From contig CAZVJF010000006.1 in NCBI GenBank assembly GCA_964627445.1, positions 1 to 64,000 on the forward strand: a DNA stretch of 64,000 nucleotides. Reading direction: 5' to 3'. The notes beneath the pieces were generated by a model. It did no database searches, had not been told where the DNA came from, and worked only from the letters and a program-made list of their open reading frames with translations. The translations under genes and the position numbers were made by a program. Below, one piece after another: positions 8,988 through 17,526 of this stretch. The first letter of the stretch is position 1; every line of letters starts with the position of its first letter. The stretch comes from Luteibaculum sp964627445 (lineage in GTDB: Bacteria; Bacteroidota; Bacteroidia; Flavobacteriales_D; Luteibaculaceae).

Positions 8988-9728
8988 ATGAAAGTACTGC
9001 TTTTAGCTATCACTTTATTTACAGCAACCGCAAATGTATGGGCACAAACCGATGCAGAGAAAGAATACTTTGATTTATTAATGATGTATCTGGATGCCGA
9101 CTTTGAAAAACTCTTGAAAGAGTCTGAAAAGTACATGGACAAAGATAAAACCAAAAGAGACCCACTTCCATACCTCTATGCTAGCATGGCCTACTACGAT
9201 ATTTCGCAAAACAGTGAAGTAGATGTGGAAGTAGACACGCGCTACCCTTTGCGAGAGGCTTTGAAATTGGCTGGAAAATATATTCGATACGATAGAGACG
9301 CTCAGTACCAGGAAGAGGGCAAGGATTACATTCCCAAGCTTATGATGACCATTAAAAACGAGGCAATTGCAAAGCTGGCGGAGGATGATGATAACCGGGC
9401 TTCCTATTATTTTAAGCAAATTCTGCGCATTGATGAAGCCGATTATTCCGTAATGTACATGGAGTACCAATTGGCATTGCGCGAAAACGATAATTATACA
9501 GCAAAAGAAAAGAAGGCAGAATTTGAGACTACCGTGGGTGCCATTAACGATTGGGCCGCAGAGCCTCGTCACAAGACTTCTTTCCTGGAGTATGCCATGC
9601 TAGAGCATGCCGATTATCTGGTAAACCAGGGACGAAGCGATGCCGCTAAAGCCGTACTGGTAGACTTAGAAAATTACATCGGAAGAACACCCAAACAGGC
9701 CGAGTTTAAGAAGGAGAAAGGGCTTTAG
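8988..9728 (+). CDS. Exported TPR-like protein, function unknown
   Basis: A 246-aa protein with a signal peptide (cleavage after VWA, before QTDAEKEYF). The mature chain is helical and acidic and includes ...DNRASYYFKQILRIDEADYSVMYMEYQLALREND..., which resembles degenerate tetratricopeptide helices. The ATG at 8988 is preceded by GGAGG at 8979-8983, an unusually strong Shine-Dalgarno for this phylum. The 3' end overlaps the convergent MMPL gene by 23 nt. I do not recognise a named family. Confidence 0.75.
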   Translation: MKVLLLAITLFTATANVWAQTDAEKEYFDLLMMYLDADFEKLLKESEKYMDKDKTKRDPLPYLYASMAYYDISQNSEVDVEVDTRYPLREALKLAGKYIRYDRDAQYQEEGKDYIPKLMMTIKNEAIAKLAEDDDNRASYYFKQILRIDEADYSVMYMEYQLALRENDNYTAKEKKAEFETTVGAINDWAAEPRHKTSFLEYAMLEHADYLVNQGRSDAAKAVLVDLENYIGRTPKQAEFKKEKGL

Positions 9729-11976
9729 GTTTTTTACGGTAGGCCAAGTACAACAAACCGGGTAACAGTAGCAGGTCTGTAATAACCGCTAGTAATAGCG
9801 TAATACTTACCAAAAGGCCCAAGTAGTATGTGCTGGAGAAGCTAGAGAAAATTAAGGTTATAAATCCAGAAAATAGAATAATGGAAGTAACCACAATGGC
9901 TTTACCCGCTCCCAAATAGGTGTGTCGCAGTGCCGATAGGGTAGATTTGCCTTCGGCCATCTCTAGCCTAAAACGTGCCAGGAAATGTATGGTGTCATCT
10001 ACGGCAATACCAAAGGCTATGGTAAAGATGATAGCGGTAGAGAGCTTGAGATCGATGCCTAGCGCGGCCATAATCCCGCCAATTAGCAACAAAGGAATAA
10101 TATTGGGAACCAAAGCAATCAGTACCATTTTGAGCGACCGGTACAGCACCCCCATGATGAGGCCTACAGCGGCAAACGCTATCAGTAGCCCCAAAAGCAT
10201 ATCTACCGATAGACTTTCGTTGTTTTTATCGATAAGCATGGGCATACCTGTTTGCTGAAAGGATATTCCGCGTTTTTCTATCGTGGCTATTTCTTCTTGG
10301 AGGGCAGCGTTCTTATCTCTAAAAATGGCGCCTCCCAAATCCACCACATTGCCCATCATACGAAAGGTTTCATCCTCCTCGCTGTACAAGGATTTCAGCA
10401 TAGGATGTTTTAGGGCTTTGGTAACCAGGGGTTTAATTTGGTTGTACTCTTTTTCGGTTTCGGGCAGTTTATAGTATTCAGCCAGCCCACTATGGTTGGC
10501 CCTATTGGCCATGTACACTGCTAAAAGGGGTGAGGTAAGGTTGTTGGCCCCGTAAGTATCGGTTAAATACTGTTGCATATCTTCCAATGCTTGCAGGTTC
10601 TCCCAGTCTAGCAAATCGCCTTCGGTAACATTTCCCGCCATTTCAAAGGGGCGTACACCGCCAAATTGTTCTTCGAAAAACATAAAGTCTTGGCGGTGTG
10701 GGTCGTTTTCCGATAAATCCTCCAATAAAAAATTATTGATCTGGATTTGGTTGATTCCGTAAAAAGATCCTGCGATTGCCAACGCAAATATCCCTGCTAA
10801 AAGTGGAAAGCGCTTCAAGGAAAAGCGAAATCCTTTTCCTAAAATATTCTTCCAAAAAGTGCTGTTGAGTTTTGCAGAAATAATTTTTTTGGGTCTTGGC
10901 AATAGCAAAAGGGCTGCAGGAAAAATGCTAAAGGCCAGTAAAAAGGCTATAAAAACACCCAAAGCAGCGAACCAACCAAAGTCTGCAATAGGCATGATGC
11001 TACTGGTAAGTAGCGTCAAAAAACCAATGCACGTGGTAACCGAGGTGAGGAGGGTAGCGAGCCCTATTTTTTTAAATGCCTCGGTAATAGCTTTCACTTT
11101 GGATTTACCATCGCGGAGTTCTTCCACATACTTTTCGGTAAGGTGCACCACATCTGAAATTCCTACCACAAACAAAATGGTAGGAAGTATGGTCGTAAGC
11201 ACGCTTATAGAGTATCCCAGCAGCGTGATGGTTGCCAAGGTTAAAATCACCGTACAAACTACTACCACCATGGGTAAAGTAACCCCCCAAGCGCTTCTAA
11301 AGCTAATGAACAGAAACAGTGCCAAGAGTAAAAAAGAGGTGCTGGCAAAAAAGGTAAGCTCAGACACCATGGTATTGATGTAGTAGTTTTGTCCATATAC
11401 TTTGCCAGCCATACGGTAGGAAGCAAAGTCTTGGCCGTTGAGAATATCTTGTACATCGAACAACAAACTGTCCGATGCTGCCTTGCTTAAGAATGGTTTG
11501 TGGTTTATCAGCAGTGCTACTGTTTTGCGGTCTTTGGAGATAAACTGCTGATCTAGAAGCGGGTCGTTAACAATGCGCAGGCTGTCTTTTGGTGTGATTT
11601 CCTTATTCGGTACTAGCGGTGCCTGAATGGGGCCTAGCAAGCCCATTACGGGTATTTTTAACGAGAGCATGGAGGTTGTCCGCAAAACTCTGGGCGTTTC
11701 GCGCAACTCTTTTTCCATGGTGCGCAACGAGTCTAAAAAATCCGCATTAAAAATTCCTTTCTTGGGGTTTAGTGCCACTAAAAGGAAATCGTTATCGGTA
11801 CCAAATTTTTCTCGAAACTCAAGGTAAAAATCCAATTGCGGATCTTCTTTCGGAAAAAACTGTTCGAAGTCGTAGTCGAGTTTTAAATACTGCAGGGTAA
11901 ATAATCCACCGAGTATGACCAAACCCACAAGTATTAATACTTTGCGAGCAGTTTTGGCATTAAAGAGATTTTCCAC
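9706..11976 (-). CDS. MMPL/RND-superfamily exporter
   Basis: Integral inner-membrane transporter of 756 aa with the RND-like two-repeat layout: TM1 (residues 13-30), a large periplasmic loop, five helices ending in the LLLLPRPKK segment, then a second TM, loop and helix set. Diagnostic RND helix motifs are visible: VGISDVVHLTEKYVEELRDGKSK in the first half and IAFGIAVDDTIHFLARFR in the second. Proteins of this group export lipids or hydrophobic molecules and can work with lipoproteins or outer-membrane partners. The barrel gene at 11993 is divergent and adjacent, which may be functional pairing, but the substrate is unknown. Confidence 0.88.
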   Translation of the reverse strand: MENLFNAKTARKVLILVGLVILGGLFTLQYLKLDYDFEQFFPKEDPQLDFYLEFREKFGTDNDFLLVALNPKKGIFNADFLDSLRTMEKELRETPRVLRTTSMLSLKIPVMGLLGPIQAPLVPNKEITPKDSLRIVNDPLLDQQFISKDRKTVALLINHKPFLSKAASDSLLFDVQDILNGQDFASYRMAGKVYGQNYYINTMVSELTFFASTSFLLLALFLFISFRSAWGVTLPMVVVVCTVILTLATITLLGYSISVLTTILPTILFVVGISDVVHLTEKYVEELRDGKSKVKAITEAFKKIGLATLLTSVTTCIGFLTLLTSSIMPIADFGWFAALGVFIAFLLAFSIFPAALLLLPRPKKIISAKLNSTFWKNILGKGFRFSLKRFPLLAGIFALAIAGSFYGINQIQINNFLLEDLSENDPHRQDFMFFEEQFGGVRPFEMAGNVTEGDLLDWENLQALEDMQQYLTDTYGANNLTSPLLAVYMANRANHSGLAEYYKLPETEKEYNQIKPLVTKALKHPMLKSLYSEEDETFRMMGNVVDLGGAIFRDKNAALQEEIATIEKRGISFQQTGMPMLIDKNNESLSVDMLLGLLIAFAAVGLIMGVLYRSLKMVLIALVPNIIPLLLIGGIMAALGIDLKLSTAIIFTIAFGIAVDDTIHFLARFRLEMAEGKSTLSALRHTYLGAGKAIVVTSIILFSGFITLIFSSFSSTYYLGLLVSITLLLAVITDLLLLPGLLYLAYRKKPKALSPS

Positions 11977-11992
11977 CTATTTTCCTAAAGTT

Positions 11993-13069
11993 TTGTTTGG
12001 GCGCTCTAAACTACGTTTTTACCTAGGCCTTGTTTTTTGGGTTGGGATTTTTTCTGTTTTACAAGCCCAGGGCCAACAGCAAAAGCGGTATAAGCTTTCG
12101 GTGATTCCACTGGTTTTTTACACACCCGAGACGCAGTTTGGATTTGGTGGCGCTGGTATCGCCACATTTCAATTGCCGCAAAGCCAGCTGGAATCGCAAC
12201 TGCAGTTGGGCTTTGCCTACACAACGCTGAGTCAAATTTTACTCTACAGCCCATTCCAGGTGTTTACGAAAAATATCAGGTTGGAAGGTGAGCTGGGATA
12301 TTACCGGTATACCTACAAGTTTTTTGGCATTGGCAATGATATTCCGTTTTCATACGAGGAAGACTATGATGTAGCCTACCCGCGGTTGCGCCTGGCCGCC
12401 TACTACAAGTTCAAAAACCATTTTTGGTTAGGCATACAATCTACAGGCGACTGGTTTGAGACTTTGGCCTTAGAACCAGGCAAGCGGCTAGCCAGTGGTA
12501 CTGTTGCAGGTGCTTTCGGATCGCGTTATCTGGGAGGTGGGCCCAGCGTTATTTACGATTCCCGAGACAATAACTTTTATCCTTCCCAAGGTTGTCTAGT
12601 CAATGCATCCTACCAAATATTTCCCAAATGGAGTGATAGCTATGACGCATTTCAAAAAGTAGCAATTACCACGAGCACGTATAGAAAAATAGGTTCCAAA
12701 AGCATTGCAGCAGCACAGGTAGGCTATGAGCAAGCCTTGGGAGCAGTTCCGTTTTACCAGCTGGCCAGCTTGGGTGGAACCAAAATATTGCGAGGGTATT
12801 ATGCAGATCGTTTTAGAGATCGCTGCGCCACATTTTTCCAAACCGAGTATAGGTTCATGCCCAGTAGATTTGGTTTCACCATTTTTGCCAATGCAGGCTG
12901 GATTGCAAACCAAGCTTCGCATTTTGCCGTAAAAAATACCATTAGTACTCTTGGGGCCGGTTTGCGTTACCAATTGCAGCCCAATAGAAAACTAAACCTT
13001 AGGTTTGATGCCGGCTACGGAACCCAAGGTGTTATGAATTATTACTTTACCGTGCTTGAGGCATTTTAG
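11993..13069 (+). CDS. BamA/TamA-type (D15) outer-membrane beta-barrel
   Basis: Predicted outer-membrane barrel. After a hydrophobic N-terminal signal (FYLGLVFWVGIFSVLQAQG) the chain shows alternating amphipathic strands, GGTKILRGYYADRFRD (the conserved 'LRGY' turn of the surface-antigen/D15 domain) and a final strand ending in Phe (YYFTVLEAF). No POTRA domains are evident, so it is a barrel-only member. Start is uncertain: TTG at 11993 avoids overlap with the divergent exporter, while an ATG at 11915 would overlap it by 62 nt. A glycosyltransferase gene follows 3 nt later, so they are likely cotranscribed. Confidence 0.78.
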   Translation: MFGRSKLRFYLGLVFWVGIFSVLQAQGQQQKRYKLSVIPLVFYTPETQFGFGGAGIATFQLPQSQLESQLQLGFAYTTLSQILLYSPFQVFTKNIRLEGELGYYRYTYKFFGIGNDIPFSYEEDYDVAYPRLRLAAYYKFKNHFWLGIQSTGDWFETLALEPGKRLASGTVAGAFGSRYLGGGPSVIYDSRDNNFYPSQGCLVNASYQIFPKWSDSYDAFQKVAITTSTYRKIGSKSIAAAQVGYEQALGAVPFYQLASLGGTKILRGYYADRFRDRCATFFQTEYRFMPSRFGFTIFANAGWIANQASHFAVKNTISTLGAGLRYQLQPNRKLNLRFDAGYGTQGVMNYYFTVLEAF

Positions 13070-13072
13070 CGT

Positions 13073-13780
13073 ATGAAGGAGGAGGGATTAAGCATTGTTA
13101 TTCCGGTTTTACACGAGGTAGAAAATCTGAAGCGGTTGTTACCGCATTTGCAGCGAAATACGCAAGGGAAGCCCTGTGAGGTTATCGTGAGTTGTGCTGT
13201 AGATTGCCAAGAAACAGAGGAGGTTTGCAAACAAAACCAAGCCATTTTCTATAAAACCACCAAAGCATCTCGTGCGGTTCAAATGAATGAAGGAGCAAGC
13301 ATTGCTCGGTACGATCTGTTATATTTTGTACATGCCGATACGCTGCCGCCACATACTTTTTGTGAGGACATTCGAAGCGCAATCCACCGTGGACATCTTT
13401 CGGGGTGTTACCGATTTAAATTCGATAAGGATGTTTTTCCTTTAATGACCAACTCATTTTTTACCCGTTTCAAGCCCCAAATGTTTCGTGGGGGCGACCA
13501 AAGTTTGTTTGTAAAAACATCCGTGTTTCTAAGCCTCGGTGGCTTTAATGAGCGTTACGATTTAATGGAAGAGTATCCCTTGATCAAGAAGTTAAAAAGG
13601 AGCACTACTTTTGTGGTTATGCCAAGAAACATTGTTGTGTCCTCACGCAAGTATCAAGGCAACAGTTATGTAAAAGTAAACTTGGTTAACCTGCTCATGT
13701 TTGTATTATTTCATTTGGGAGTTTCTACCGCACAGTTGCGCAGTACGTACCACAGTTTATTAAACACTCCAAAAGGATGA
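13073..13780 (+). CDS. Family 2 glycosyltransferase, TIGR04283-like
   Basis: GT-A-fold transferase of 235 aa. SIVIPVLHEVENLKRLLPHL begins the nucleotide-binding fold, and KASRAVQMNEGASIARYDLLYFVHADT carries the characteristic 'RAxQMNxGA...HADT' signature of the TIGR04283 group. FRGGDQSLFVKTSVFLSLGGFNE matches the acceptor region. The usual DGGSxD loop after the first strand is replaced by SCAVDCQ, a departure that could affect donor binding. It overlaps the following VOC gene by 4 nt (ATGA). Confidence 0.85.
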   Translation: MKEEGLSIVIPVLHEVENLKRLLPHLQRNTQGKPCEVIVSCAVDCQETEEVCKQNQAIFYKTTKASRAVQMNEGASIARYDLLYFVHADTLPPHTFCEDIRSAIHRGHLSGCYRFKFDKDVFPLMTNSFFTRFKPQMFRGGDQSLFVKTSVFLSLGGFNERYDLMEEYPLIKKLKRSTTFVVMPRNIVVSSRKYQGNSYVKVNLVNLLMFVLFHLGVSTAQLRSTYHSLLNTPKG

Positions 13781-14724
13781 GTTTTTTCTCTGGTGTACAG
13801 CAAATTGGGGTTGGAGTTACCAATGCCGAGGCTGCCAAGGATTGGTTTGCACAACACTTAAAATTCTCTGTACAGGTGTTCGATGATGTAGCCCGTGCCG
13901 AGTTTATGAAAGCATACACCGCAAATAAAGTAGGGGAGCGGAGGGCTATCTTAAGCATGCAGAAAACCGGAGGTGGCGGCTTAGAAATATGGCAATTCTT
14001 AGACCGAAAAACTCAACCTCAAGGTGCTGTTGGCCCAAATTCTCTTGGTATTTTAGGTGCTATCGTGGGTAATTTACCTATGAACAGCATCCAGGCGGAT
14101 GTAGCCTGGACCGGAAGCCTAGGAACTACGGATTTTGACGGCAACCTGTTTTTAGCGGGCACCGCCATTCCCAATGGTAAAGATGGGGTTCGTGGTGCGG
14201 CTATAGGCGTTTCCAACCTTGAAAAATCTAAACATTTTTACTGCGATATACTCGGGTTTGAGCTCTTTAAAGAAGAAGACTTGATGTGGAATGGTGTGCC
14301 CGGAAAGCTGGTCACCTTGTATCTGCAACCCAAGCAGGCTTTGTTTTCGCATCTGCTGGGAAGTATGGAGCTGAAGCTGGTGTGGACTGAAGCACCAGAA
14401 AAAAAACACCTATTTGAAGGCAGGAGTTGGGGCGACCAAGGTTTTATCCATCTATGTTTTGAAACTCCCGAAATGGATGCATTCAAAGACCAGGTTAGCA
14501 AAGCGAGTTTATCGTTTTCTGTGGATAGTGGTAGCACCTTTGCGATGTCAGATGCCGGAGGTCGCTTCGGATATATAGAGGATCCAGATGGTACACTAAT
14601 AGAACTGGTGGAAACTCATAAAATTCCAATTTCTAAAAGGCACAAGTGGGCATTGAGCTTGCAGCGATATAAGAATAAGCCTATACCTAAATGGCAATTG
14701 AAGCTCATGGGGTTATTTCAATAA
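13777..14724 (+). CDS. Two-domain VOC (glyoxalase/dioxygenase superfamily) protein
   Basis: A 315-aa protein with two vicinal-oxygen-chelate modules. The first starts at IGVGVTNAEAAKDWFAQHLKF (about residue 10), the second at AAIGVSNLEKSKHFYCDILGF (about 145), and the last strand pair ends GYIEDPDGTLIELVET, with the usual Glu metal ligand. VOC proteins bind a metal and catalyse isomerisation, dioxygenation or thiol transfer; the substrate cannot be predicted. Translationally coupled to the glycosyltransferase upstream and ends at a bidirectional terminator. Confidence 0.85.
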   Translation: MSFFSGVQQIGVGVTNAEAAKDWFAQHLKFSVQVFDDVARAEFMKAYTANKVGERRAILSMQKTGGGGLEIWQFLDRKTQPQGAVGPNSLGILGAIVGNLPMNSIQADVAWTGSLGTTDFDGNLFLAGTAIPNGKDGVRGAAIGVSNLEKSKHFYCDILGFELFKEEDLMWNGVPGKLVTLYLQPKQALFSHLLGSMELKLVWTEAPEKKHLFEGRSWGDQGFIHLCFETPEMDAFKDQVSKASLSFSVDSGSTFAMSDAGGRFGYIEDPDGTLIELVETHKIPISKRHKWALSLQRYKNKPIPKWQLKLMGLFQ

Positions 14725-14756
14725 AAAAAGGGCTAGCGGTTTCGCTAGCCCTTTTT
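14725..14756. terminator. Bidirectional Rho-independent terminator
   Basis: A 14-bp perfect stem (A5-GGGCTAGCG / CGCTAGCCC-T5) with a GTTT loop sits between the convergent VOC and subtilase genes. It has a T run in both reading directions. Confidence 0.92.
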
Positions 14757-14780
14757 GTTTTATTGGTTTTCTTCTTCAAT

Positions 14781-16058
14781 TTATAGCACTGCTATAGGGT
14801 CTGGGTTTCCGTCTGGGTCGTTTTTCACAAATCCATCAGTATCGGGTGCTCCACCTCTTAGCAAAAGTAATCCAGCAACGTGTGGTGCTGCCATACTGGT
14901 ACCACTCAAAGTTGCGTACCCGCCATTTCTGTAGGTAGACTTAACACTAACACCAGGTGCGCAAAAGTCTACTGGAGGATTTCCGAAATTGGAGAAGTTT
15001 GCAAAACGATCGTTGCTATCCATGGCAGAAACCGTGTAAATGTTGGCCCCGTTGGCGCGTGCTGGAGAAGAGTTGCTTGCGTTTCTGGAGTCGTTTCCTG
15101 CCGCTAACGAGAATAAGATTCCCTTGGAAGCAGCGTTGCGCACCGCATTGTCTAATGCAGAGCTTGCGCCTCCACCTAAACTCATGTTAGCTACTTCGCC
15201 TGCTTGTCCTACACTAGCTACGTAGTCTACACCCTGAATAACACCAGAGTTAGAACCTGAGCCATTGTCGCTTAGTACCTTAATCGCTACAACTTCTGCG
15301 TCATACGCTACACCCAAAACGCCAGAGCCATTATCCAAGGCAGCAATAGTACCTGCACAGTGCGTTCCGTGTCCATTTCCATCGTCTGGCGAAGGCTCGC
15401 TTCCGCCACCACATCCAAACAATAGTCCTAGTAACCCACATCCAGAAGAACCACCTACAAAGCTTTTGCTTAGGTCTTCGTTTACATCTAAGTCGCTGTG
15501 GTCTAGGTCAATACCTGTGTCAATTACATAAGCGCGTTTACCGGCAGCAGAAGCATGACCCGTGCGAATAATACCGTAAGGTTTTTCATCTGCTTTGGTA
15601 CTAGCACGCTCGGATACAGGATCTTTTCCTATGATACCCATTACTTGGTCTTGCTCAATGGCTTCCACTATGGGTAGGTTCTGAATTGCGGTGAGTTGCA
15701 CATTGCTCAACTGTGCCGCAAAACCTGTAAATACCGTAGAGTAAACATTCAATAACTCAATGTCTTTTCCGCCCGGCACTGTAGCTAGGATGGTCTTTAT
15801 TTGGTTGTAAACCCCCTGCGTTTTGGTTGCATAATCTAAGTCTGGAGAAAACAGGCCTTGTGGTAAAGCTCCAGGCTTAAGGGTCACAATGTACTGATCG
15901 GGAATAGATTGGCCTGGAGTTTCTGTAACCTCAGCGTTGTTGGTTTCGGTTTCGCCAATAGTTTGTGGATTTTGGCGGTTTACATCTTTGCTACACGATG
16001 CTACTAGAAGCGCAGCAGCCGGTATTAAAGCCTTTAGTGTGAATTTTAGGTTTTTCAT
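14781..16058 (-). CDS. Subtilisin-like (S8) serine protease, lipoprotein
   Basis: A 425-aa protease. A lipobox (LLVASC, lipidated Cys22) anchors it to a membrane. Residues about 53-140 look like an inhibitor I9 propeptide (DQYIVTLKPGA...). The catalytic triad is complete: Asp180 (YVIDTGID), His230 (GNGHGTH) and Ser388 (GTSMAAPHVAG), with oxyanion Asn322 (AAGND). An insertion rich in Gly and Cys (residues 202-220, with C207 and C216) sits between Asp and His and could form a disulfide. The chain stops shortly after the Ser motif and has no Por sorting domain. Confidence 0.94.
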   Translation of the reverse strand: MKNLKFTLKALIPAAALLVASCSKDVNRQNPQTIGETETNNAEVTETPGQSIPDQYIVTLKPGALPQGLFSPDLDYATKTQGVYNQIKTILATVPGGKDIELLNVYSTVFTGFAAQLSNVQLTAIQNLPIVEAIEQDQVMGIIGKDPVSERASTKADEKPYGIIRTGHASAAGKRAYVIDTGIDLDHSDLDVNEDLSKSFVGGSSGCGLLGLLFGCGGGSEPSPDDGNGHGTHCAGTIAALDNGSGVLGVAYDAEVVAIKVLSDNGSGSNSGVIQGVDYVASVGQAGEVANMSLGGGASSALDNAVRNAASKGILFSLAAGNDSRNASNSSPARANGANIYTVSAMDSNDRFANFSNFGNPPVDFCAPGVSVKSTYRNGGYATLSGTSMAAPHVAGLLLLRGGAPDTDGFVKNDPDGNPDPIAVL

Positions 16059-16226
16059 GTAAAGAGTTTTGATTGGTTTTCATGTAGTAAACGGAGAATT
16101 TATTCGATAGATGCCTGTTAATCTTCGATTTAACAAATAAAATTCCGGAAGGATTGCTTTTTTTGGTTTTGGAAGAGAGTCTAATTGACTGTTGGTCAGT
16201 GATATATATTTGAACTTTGGCAGATA

Positions 16227-16256
16227 AAAAAAATGCGCCTACAGGCGCATTTTTTT
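16227..16256 (-). terminator. Rho-independent terminator
   Basis: ATGCGCC / GGCGCAT stem with a 4-nt loop, flanked by long A and T runs. It lies 22 nt beyond the minus-strand gene ending at 16278 and has T runs in both directions. Confidence 0.8.
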
Positions 16257-16277
16257 AATAATTGCTATCGATTTTGC

Positions 16278-16634
16278 TCAGTTTCTACCCAATTTCAGTA
16301 CATCTGTTTGAAGGTGCATCCAGTCGTCCATGCATCTAAGATGTTGGGTCCAAAGCCACTGAATGTTTACAGCTTGTTGTTGTCTAAATTGCTCGCTAAT
16401 TTCCCGTTCCACCTGAGTAAGCTGTGTACGTAAGGGCCCAATGCGCATGGCTATATGCTGCCAATCTTGCTCTTGCCTAGCCTTCTGGCTGGATGCTAGT
16501 GTACGCATCTTCTTGATAGAAGATTCAAAGGTTACCAGGGCATGGGCCAATCCTCGGTTGTCCAATAGAATACGGAGTAAATCCTTTTGGATAGCCCATT
16601 GAGCGATTGGCATTATTTCATGCTGGTGTTGCAT
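16278..16634 (-). CDS. Small helical hypothetical protein
   Basis: A 118-aa soluble protein with no signal peptide, rich in Gln and charged residues. Heptad-like helical stretches (TLASSQKARQEQDWQ, RTQLTQVEREISEQFRQQQ) suggest a coiled coil or four-helix bundle. It ends just before a good terminator and is flanked by same-strand genes, which supports a real gene. No family recognised; residue composition is somewhat unusual (many Trp, Gln and His), so moderate confidence only. Confidence 0.55.
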   Translation of the reverse strand: MQHQHEIMPIAQWAIQKDLLRILLDNRGLAHALVTFESSIKKMRTLASSQKARQEQDWQHIAMRIGPLRTQLTQVEREISEQFRQQQAVNIQWLWTQHLRCMDDWMHLQTDVLKLGRN

Positions 16635-16688
16635 TACAGCATTAAAGCTGCTTAATCAGCAAAAAAATATAGCTGAGCTGGGTAAGTA

Positions 16689-17345
16689 CTAGTCTTGATA
16701 AAGCTCAGACAGCTCTGGGTCTTTTTCTACAAAGTACTGAATACCGTGTGCGTTCACCTCGTACCCAATTACGTCCCAACGAATAAGGATTGCTAATAGT
16801 TGCTCTGCAGTTTTGGGGCTTACCTTGAGCTTACGTCTTGTAATATTGAAACCGAAGGAATCACGTACCTGCATCTCTTTCAGAAATGAAAGAATTTGTG
16901 GCGTGAAGGCAAAGGTGTTTTTGTCCTCGGGTAGCAGTGCCAATGACTTAGCCAGAACGCGGTTCATCATAAAATTTTCATCGGCCTTACGCAAGTAGGC
17001 GCGCCATTTCTCATCGGGGTTTTTAGCAAAAACGGGGCGGTTTACTGCGGGATCTAATGAAATAATGAGGACGTTTTTCCCTTGCTCGCGCACCACGGTA
17101 GGCGTAACCTTTACAGCCGGTTTGCAATACATGGTGGCAGCTGCTTCAATCATATGATACTCTTCTTCTACCGACTTCAGCCCTGCAATATTTCCATTGT
17201 CTTTAACGCCAATAAGCAAGCGTCCCCCTTGGCAGTTGGAAAATGCGGAGAGCGTGATGGCAATTTTCTTGGCATCGTCTATCCGAAGCTTGAAGTCTTG
17301 TTGCTGGTGCTCGCCTTCAGCAATGTATTGCAGTAGCAGCGACAT
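16689..17345 (-). CDS. AlbA_2 (Schlafen-like) domain protein
   Basis: A 218-aa protein whose N-terminal half matches the AlbA_2/Schlafen-type putative nucleic-acid-binding ATPase domain: GEHQQQDFKLRIDDAKKIAITLSAFSNCQGGRLLIGVKDNGNIAGLKSVEEEYHMIEAAA. The E/Q-D-FK start and NxxGGxLxIGVxDxG core are diagnostic. The C-terminal 70 residues resemble a winged helix (FNITRRKLKVSPKTAEQLLAILIRWDVIGYEV). Cytoplasmic. Its exact role in Bacteroidota is not established. Confidence 0.85.
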   Translation of the reverse strand: MSLLLQYIAEGEHQQQDFKLRIDDAKKIAITLSAFSNCQGGRLLIGVKDNGNIAGLKSVEEEYHMIEAAATMYCKPAVKVTPTVVREQGKNVLIISLDPAVNRPVFAKNPDEKWRAYLRKADENFMMNRVLAKSLALLPEDKNTFAFTPQILSFLKEMQVRDSFGFNITRRKLKVSPKTAEQLLAILIRWDVIGYEVNAHGIQYFVEKDPELSELYQD

Positions 17346-17526
17346 GGTTTTGGTTTAAGCGTACAGTAAAAACGGGTTTCTGGGAAAATGTTCTGTTTTC
17401 AGAATCGCTGCCTAACGTACAACGCAGGAAGCTAAGAAGCAAAAAGTAAGCGCTGAGGCGCCAATTTTTAAGAAGCTTTATCGTAGAATGACCTTCTGGG
17501 GAACGTAGTATCTTGTTTCAGGCATG

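Noticed and set aside
11915..11992. Longer N terminus of the outer-membrane barrel protein
   Set aside because: It would overlap the 5' coding region of the divergent exporter by 62 nt, and the extra residues spoil the signal peptide; the TTG at 11993 is preferred, though not certain.
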